Below, piece after piece: positions 56,871 through 64,000 of a DNA stretch of 64,000 nucleotides; position 1 is the first letter of the stretch; each line of letters begins with the position of its first letter. The position numbers and the translations under genes are program-made. The DNA is from Protula sp. h YS-2021 (Eukaryota > Annelida > Polychaeta > Sabellida > Serpulidae): NCBI GenBank assembly GCA_949752745.1, contig OX457032.1, positions 16,656,720-16,720,719 on the forward strand. Reading direction: 5' to 3'. The notes under the pieces are model-generated. The model did not search any database, was not told where the DNA came from, and saw only the letters and a program-made list of their open reading frames with translations.

Positions 56871-59446
56871 ATTAGCGATTGAAGATGCTCAGATATTTTA
56901 TGCTCCCGTTTTCATTTCTACATCACTGCCATCAGTACGAATGGCACCTCTTCTCACTCATATTATAAATACACCGAAGTACTAAAAGCCCACTTCTCAG
57001 AAAATCTCTTCAGATGGCATCTATAAAACTATCTACCCTTGTCTGACCTACCGCACATCTACCAGTTATTAGAAAAAAGGTGGAAAACCAGATTAATACA
57101 TATGTTATTAAAATCATCTGACAGAGCTGCTCCATTACAGTAATACTGTTTAAGAGAGTCGACAACATACTACTCGAAGTATATCAATGTATTGTTGTTA
57201 TGTATTCTGTATTTGCATTTGATACTGAAAATTGTTATATATTTTTTAAACACCTTGCGTTTTCCTTTGATTATAGTGATGGTGTCATTTACTCATTTTA
57301 ACTCTGTTAGATTTCTCCCAGTGGTATCACTACTACACACAAAGAGTAAAAGTTCAATTCTTTCAAACCTATTTCACATCAAGATTGGCGACAATCTAGT
57401 CTGGAAAGCTGCCAATCCTAAACCTCCAGAATTTCAACACATGCTGTAGAAATGTCACAGCAATCTGGCAGATTATTTTTCGTTACTCTTGAAAGGTTTT
57501 AATAATAAAAATGGGCTATTATAAGTCGCTGTTGTCCTGACGTCCTTCTTCAAATTCCAACTTGTTCAAAATAAAGCGAGTCGCTGCTACTCTTAAGTGA
57601 TTAATGGACCACTATAGACCAGAAAAAATCCGTTGACGTCTAATTCGGGAAAATGTCTAATTCGTACTTTTTCATACTTTTTCCCTCCAAACTCTACACT
57701 TTTTTCGTGGTTCTTGCAATTCAATTTATAAAGTTATAATCGTTCTAATTTGCTAGCAACTGATTTACTTGATGACGCTATCGCCCTTTCGTTAGATTAA
57801 AGTGTCAATATTTATTGTGGTTTATTTCAAATCACAAGTAGAGCAGGGGATAGAAAAGTTATGATCACAGCATTAGAAATCTTGGAACTTGTTGACGTTT
57901 TTGACGTGCCAGAAATAATAACCCCCACAAATGACCATGACCGTTTCAAACATAATTAATATTTCAATTTTTAGCTTTAGTCCTATTGCTTTTGTAGTTT
58001 GCAGGAAAGTTCTCCAGGTGGTTGTCTATGGAGACAATTTGAATAACTTTGACATGGAGGCGTTTTCACATTTCCTTTCAAGTCCTTCTACAGCTTTGAT
58101 CGGCCTTAACCGGTTTAGTTTCAAATGTTTTGAAAGTGTTTGTTTTAGTTAAAATTTTCTTTATGAGGTTTCAACGATAGGCATGGCGCTTGGTGTAACT
58201 GTTTTGTTTACACACAGCAATCATAATGTGTCGGCCGACATGGTTAGTAATGTTGTACTCATAAGAGTTTTTATTCTTTAATATAAATATGAACAACTTT
58301 TCAGCTTCAACTAAACTTGGTTATTCTAGTAAACACTAATTAAACTAGTATGAAGTGTGGAACTGAAAGCTATTTTGGAAAACTATGCTCAGCATTAACC
58401 TAAAAATTGGAGGTAGAAGTAGTTACAGCCGAGCTATCAGGTCTTACATGCAGAAGCACTGAAAGAAGCTGTAGGAGACAAGATGTGGAAGGCAAGCCAT
58501 GGGAACCAAGCAGTAGGAACTAAGCTTTTGGAGCTGACCAGCACAGGAGAAGCAGTAAGTGCCTAGGTGCTATCGGAATCGGTCAAGCTATGGAAGCCTG
58601 CAAAGCTGTAAACAAATTTTCTCAGAAACATAGCCGGAACACAAGATGGGGGATAAATACAAAGCACCGACTATTGATTGGTAAACGCAAGATGAACTAC
58701 ACAACCGGTTCCAAACATTTAAACAGACGGTCCACTGGCTCACAAAGACGCCAAATGACCTGAAATGTACAGCAGCACACCATGGACCAGCAATGAGGAA
58801 CCAGATAAAAGGATAATTGGCGTCTTTCACACGAGTCCGCTTACTTGTCAACGCCAGCGGCTAACCAACCACAACACGCAGTCAGACGCTAACAGATACA
58901 ATAGTCTTTGGCCTCAAAACGGAGCAGATGCCATTGCTTTTGGCAGTGAGCTGAGATATAAAGAGAGATACAATGAAGTCGAGAAATTTGCATTTTAAAG
59001 CCATGGCACGTTGAGAACCGACGCTTACTGGTGCGTGGCGGTATGTGCTTTTTTTATCAATATTTGTCATAAACAAATTTCTGCTCACGAGATGAACTGT
59101 TATAAAAGTGTTATTCTCAGGGTAAACATAATCGTTAACACGTAACTCCTCCGATTAGGAATAGTTGTAGATGAGCTGTTCAGAGCCATCGTCTTTTGGA
59201 ACAATTCAAAGGACTGATAGTATCTTATTTATGGTCCACTTTAACATATCGATCAAGTTTAATTTCTTGACGTGTTTGCCTTTCGGCCTCTCTTTGGCAC
59301 ATTGTTTTTGATTTCAGACTATCAGGAAGTTCAACGGAAAGGAGCGCAAAACTAGGTGCAATTATGTCAGAAGCTTGGTTTAAGACATAAGTTATGAAAT
59401 CGCAGTCCGAGTCGTTCCTGAGTTCGGTTATCCAACTGTTAAAAGA

Positions 59447-60062
59447 TTAGAGACGCTTGCGTATGATAATTTTGGGGCCGTTGGCGTGGTCTGTCGGGGC
59501 TGGGATACATGGCTTTGCTGGGTCAGGAATGGCTTTTGGGGTGGAATGCTGTTTGAAGATAGGTTCTTCAAACTCAAATTGGAATTGTCTTCTTCTCATT
59601 TTACTTGACCCGTGACGTGTAGGAGACAATACTCCTGGTCAATTTCCGATCAAATATTGGGCTGGTGAAGCCTTGATTTTGGTACCAAGGGAATTTATCG
59701 AAATGTGCGCAATACCTAGTTCCTTGCATTTTGTTGGGCGTTACCACAATTTCACATAAATCCTGAAAAAGTAAATCATTTTTACCTGCAGAATGGCTGT
59801 CTAACGCGTCTGCTTCTTGAACCGATTTGATAAGGTACGTTATGTTGTTGTCCTTCAAAGAATTGGAGTCAACAAGCTGAACAAGTGGTACTTTTATGCT
59901 ATTGTTACTTTCCCGTACAATGTCGAAATTGTCATTATCCGTACTCACGCTCGTTTGTTCACACTGTTTACCTCTCTGACAGCCTTTTGAGAGCGCAATT
60001 GACTTACCAGTTGAGTCTTGCAAATAGATTATAATCCATTTCTGATGACAGCTCAAGATCAT
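59447..60062 (-). CDS. Unrecognised hypothetical protein, unit 2 copy
   Basis: Two open segments overlap this span on the minus strand. The upstream one (60,062-59,601) carries the conserved phrase SLKDNNITYLIKSVQEADAL. The downstream one ends with IPDPAKPCIPAPTDHANGPK and IIIRKRL then a stop, and looks like a hydrophilic C-terminus. Its ATG at 59,599 or an acceptor just before it may start the segment. In unit 1 the downstream segment is broken. Upstream, unit 2 has about 75 bp absent from unit 1 and a stop where unit 1 is open. Function and exon borders are unknown; it may not be a gene. Confidence 0.3.
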
Positions 60063-63022
60063 CTAGTTTTTGTCCTAATAAGTTTCTTTGCTTTGACGTA
60101 CCTTGTTTTCTTGCATGGATTTTACAGAGTCTGAGATTCGGGGCGTCTGCGATCATACCCCTGATACATATCCCTCAAATAGCAAAGCAATTCATTACAC
60201 ATGCTATTTAAATAAAATAATAAACTTAATTTTACGATTAACGTAATCGCAAATGGCTAACAAATTTCCAAAGCCAGCGCGGTACGAAGAAGATAACACT
60301 CTAGATGGGACCAATGCATAAAGCAAAATCCACAGACGAGTGAACTCGAGTGCTGAGGAAAACACACAAAAGATGAAACTTGTCCAGTTTAGTGTCACTT
60401 TTGCCGTAAAATTGGTCCTATGAGGTGGGCCGTGAGAAGCAATGCAAATCAACGAGTTGAGCCAGAATAACTCAATAAGTGATTTGAATAACGTCAAGAT
60501 GGTAGGCGATATTGGTTTAATCTAAGTAGTGAAGCTGATCAATACGCGGAAATACATGTAGATATAGGACATCGGAGTCCAAGCATATCACCTTTATCAG
60601 AAAGTGAAACTTTGTAAGCGTTTGAAGGTTTATTCGGCCTTAAAGAGAAATTGTTCCTCCCAGTCCGTTAGTAAATTGGCCGCCGATTTCATATTTACAC
60701 ATGTCAATAAAATAATTAAATTGATAAAAAGTACAATTGAAAATTAAATTGATAAAAAAGTATGACAAAGGCGCGATTTTTACGCCAGTAAGCCTCAAAT
60801 GCGCTTCCACGCGTATATGTGTAAAATACCAATGGTAACCGTTCGGCTAAAAATATACGGCTGTTGTCCGTGTCAGAGTTTGCCCAGAATATACACGGAA
60901 TTCACCGACGCAATATAATTTTACTTAAGGCATGCTGATGTAAAGTGACGATCTATGATTTTCTTAACGATAAGCCTCCCAAAAAACAATTACCATACAA
61001 ATAATTATCTTGAATTTTTATGCTTCTAGAGTCATCAATTTTGCAGCTAATTACCACAAAATAGTGAAGTTGTTACCTCCTATAACATTTTCATGACTTA
61101 CCTTAGAAATTAAGAACAGAACTGCGTATCAGTACGGTTTAAAATGCAATTATTGAACGTATGACACAACATAAAAGTGTCGTACAGAAAACTGTTGTTC
61201 GTTACTTAATTAATGCTGGATTGCTTCTACAAAGTTGCTATACTGAAGCTTTGGAAAGGAAATCACAAAATGAGACTTGACATTAGATTGTGGCCTATGT
61301 TGAATAGAATTGATATTACTTAAGCTCCATATTAACAGTGTCTAATATTTGACGACAGTATGTGCCTTGTTTCAGAGTAACCAGTTATTGTTTGGAAAGT
61401 TTGGAAAAGTTCAATGTGCCAGTGTACAAGTGATAATGCAATTGTTACGACGGTGCAAATAAGGTCGTTCTACTTTAGTCACCAATATTCTTTTTATTTA
61501 TATTTATGTATTACTTGGCCAATTAACTGAAAAATATCTTGAAGGCATCGTTAAACATATCTTCTGGAAAAACTGAATATGTTCCAGAAAAAATTTAATT
61601 AGAACATTGACGTAAGTCTAAAACTAGCTTACGCCATTCCATGCAATAGTTGCTTCAAAAAGGCGTCAGAATTGTGTATATCAAAGTGTACCTATATACA
61701 TTGTACTATCGTTGCATAAGTAAAGGTCTAGGGACTAGACCAGCAAGAATTATTTTAAAAACAAAATACTTTGAAAATAGTGCTAAAGGCAGGAAATGCC
61801 CTTTAACCGTTAATTTTCTTAAGACAAGAAATGTATCCTTGAATTAGAGTACGGTTTTTTGTTGTGAGCTTGTCATTTTTGCCTTTTGACATAAAGAACA
61901 CATACCTACATGTCAATTTATGCATTTTCGCCAGCAAAAAACAAATTTCGGAATCACATGGATCTGTTTCCGATAACTATCTTCACATATCAGGCAGTGT
62001 TACATGCAACAAGTCATTGGAGCAATAGTCAAAGTTGTAATTTGATTTATCGGATTGGAACCAGATCATCACAGCACTTTCAAATTGAGTCGAAACCCAC
62101 CGTAAGGGTATCCAAAGGGAATGCTTACGATTGAGAAATTAAATCTATTGGGAAGTGGGTAAGTTATGCTTGCAAATATGTATGTCTCAAAGGCTAAGCG
62201 GACAGGTCCCTGGCAAGAATGGTGTCAAAATATTAAAATGTTCTGTAATTAATTCTGTTTTCTGAAAAAATCGTAATTAAAAAGAGGACATTGCATTTTC
62301 ATGGCTCTGTTATCTACCCGTTCTTAGTCCTGCAGTTTCATAACATATTATGGGATTAATGCTGGTTGTAATTGCTTGGACAGTGTTAAACATTCCCGTT
62401 TTAAAAATTATTTACTTACTGAGCTAAAGAGGGCATTTCTGTGAAAATAAACAATTGGAATGTACATAAGCAGCAGCTTTTCTGGCTGGAACTTTACTCT
62501 TTTAATAGTTGTTATTCTTTAGCCAAATATCTTAAAATCAACTACAAAAAACATATTAAAATTGCATTGATTTGATCTTCTGCCATTCATGGCTCTATTA
62601 TCTACCCGTTCTTAGTTCTGCAGTTTAATAACATATTGTGGCATTAATGCTGATTGTCATTGCTTGGACATATTTAAACATTCCCGTTTTAAAAATTATT
62701 TACTTACTGAGCTGAAGAGAGCATTTTTGTGAAAATAAACAATTGGAATGTACATAAGCAGCAGCTTTTCTGGCTGGAACTTTACTCTTTTAATAGTCGT
62801 TCTTCTTTAGCCAAATATCTTAAAATCAACTACAAAACATGTTAAAAATGTATTGATTTGATCTTCTGCCAATTCAAACCTGTTTTGTTCTGATAAAAAT
62901 GACTGTGATTGTAAATGATATGTGAACTGTAGGATGTGCCGCAGGTATGGTCTTTCATATATTGTCAATAGAAGGAACATTTTATGCAGAGATATTTTGA
63001 TACTGCAGCTCTTAATGGAAAC
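60063..63022. other. Duplicated spacer upstream of the second phospholipase copy
   Basis: Collinear with 34,680-36,999. About 130 bp near 61,675-61,870 is private to unit 2. A 288-bp tandem duplication lies at 62,301-62,876. No gene is recognised. Confidence 0.5.
62301..62876. repeat. 288-bp direct tandem duplication
   Basis: ATGGCTCTGTTATCTACCCG begins the first unit at 62,301 and ATGGCTCTATTATCTACCCG the second at 62,589. The units match closely through TTGATTTGATCTTCTGCCA. Unit 1 of the large duplication has one such segment (36,540-36,820), so this is a later local event. Confidence 0.93.
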
Positions 63023-63736
63023 ATGAAAATGTTGAATAGATGTGTAGTCGTGATATTACTCTTTATTATTAGAAGGAGTAGTGCTTGTGGAGATGTCACC
63101 TTGCGATGTCCTACGGGCCAACCGTTTTCAGTAACGACATGCAGCAGAAACTTTTTATTTATTACTTTTTGTCCAACTTGTGGAAACACCGCTGATCAGG
63201 TACATATAATCATGCATTTTGATTAAGGTCAATGATTTGTTTATTTAAATACAAGATTAAATACAATTTAAATTTAATTTTTAATAAATTAAAAACACAA
63301 GAAATGCAAAAGATGTGAACAATCTAACACTTTGGAAAACAATTTGTGCTTGTTCAAGTGAAACATTATAGATATTATCTAAGCAAAATGTCAAGCTACA
63401 AAAACTGTTTCTTGCGTTTTCACTCTTTTCAGTTAATAAATATTCCAAAGTGTGGCAAACTATAAATTTACCACATAAAATAGTAACCTTTTTTTATATA
63501 TAAACATTATATATAAACATTTATATAAACGTTTTATTTACACATGCTTATTTGTTCTAAGAAATATAGTATTTACAAAAAATGAAAAAAACAATGCTTG
63601 TAATGTATGTGTACAAGGTACGATCACAATGCCCCCTTTATTCCTGTAATGGCGCCATAGATAACTGGTTTGGCATTGATAACGGCTGCACTGCTGTCAT
63701 TGCTGGAGTGACTGAAGCTTATAACGAAATATTGGG
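63023..63736 (+). CDS. Second phospholipase A2-like gene, exons 1-2 (3' part outside window)
   Basis: Exon 1 is 63,023-63,199 (177 nt) and exon 2 is 63,618-63,736 (119 nt), with the same phases and splice sites as the unit 1 gene. The catalytic exon should lie just beyond 64,000. Both visible exons are open. Against unit 1, exon 1 has about seven amino-acid changes (ATTCRRSFW becomes VTTCSRNFL) and few silent ones; all Cys are kept. An extra ATG in frame at 62,984 would add 13 residues before the signal peptide, but the start at 63,023 matches unit 1. Intron 1 is only 418 bp because it lacks the palindromic insertion. Confidence 0.72.
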
Positions 63737-64000
63737 GTAACTATATTTGTTATTTAGGTCACTTTTCCAATATTCCAATGCATTAGCACAGTCTGAGGGA
63801 CGTATTTCTTCTTGTCGTACAGGTTGCAGACACCACTTGAAGTGTATATTGTTACAAAGGCTGTGTTCACCGCATAATATGTGTATGTTTTTGTTTTACA
63901 AGCTCTAGCGATCCTACGTATTGTCTGCTTTTTTATTAGTACAAGGGTTGCTGCAAAATATCTTTTTTATGTATTTTTATTTTTGGAATGATTGTTTGTA
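63737..64000. other. Intron 2 of the second phospholipase copy
   Basis: Collinear with 38,976-39,232. It ends before the catalytic exon is reached. Confidence 0.65.

Larger units (their letters stand above)
41884..64000. repeat. Unit 2 of the tandem duplication (right end outside window)
   Basis: Same orientation and order as unit 1, starting at GCGTATGTTTACG. It lacks the retroelement, the 117-bp element, the 1.28-kb palindrome, the 36-bp array and most long G/C runs. It has private insertions at about 53,021-53,790 and 54,445-54,944 and a private 288-bp duplication at 62,301-62,876. Confidence 0.95.

Noticed and set aside
59762..59786. A 22-23-nt intron between CTGCAG/GTAAAA and TTTTTCAG/GATTTA
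   Set aside because: Far below the usual minimum intron size, and the frame stays open across it.

Overview
This is a window of an animal nuclear genome. Genes are split by many introns, splice sites follow the GT/AG rule, and the DNA is AT-rich with long homopolymers, microsatellites and transposon debris. The gene content is a SHOC2 orthologue, a secreted phospholipase A2-like gene of the conodipine type, and a Ty3/gypsy element primed by tRNA-Leu. This fits a marine invertebrate such as a cnidarian or lophotrochozoan. I cannot name the species.

The dominant feature is a large direct tandem duplication. Unit 1 starts near 9,345 and ends near 41,883. Unit 2 starts at 41,884 and runs off the right edge. 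The units align as 9,345-24,141 with 41,884-55,796, and 31,452-39,232 with 56,871-64,000. Between these blocks unit 1 holds 7.3 kb that unit 2 lacks, including the retroelement, and unit 2 holds about 1.1 kb of its own. Exons are almost identical between units, while introns and spacers differ by several percent plus many indels.

SHOC2 is on the minus strand. Ten coding exons lie between 20,150 and 4,870, all in phase with consensus splice sites, and encode about the first two thirds of the protein. The rest should lie left of the window. The duplication breakpoint falls in intron 5, so unit 2 carries only exons 1-5 (51,294-47,538). That copy has lost its start codon and has single-base insertions in exons 1 and 3, so it is a 5' pseudogene upstream of the intact gene.

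A three-exon secreted phospholipase A2-like gene (37,000-39,467, plus strand) also has a copy in unit 2 (63,023 onward), cut off by the window edge before its catalytic exon. Both copies look intact where visible, and most differences between them change amino acids. A poorly understood minus-strand locus (33.87-34.68 kb and 59.45-60.06 kb) decays in the opposite direction: a C-terminal-looking exon is open in unit 2 and broken in unit 1.

Mobile DNA is abundant. It includes a Ty3/gypsy insertion with three LTRs and a 5-bp target duplication (24,265-29,766), a 1.28-kb near-perfect palindrome inside the first intron of the phospholipase gene, several small inverted-repeat elements (two with an empty site visible in the other unit), and two copies of a tRNA-Thr-like SINE. 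No bacterial system, CRISPR array or intact RNA gene was seen.
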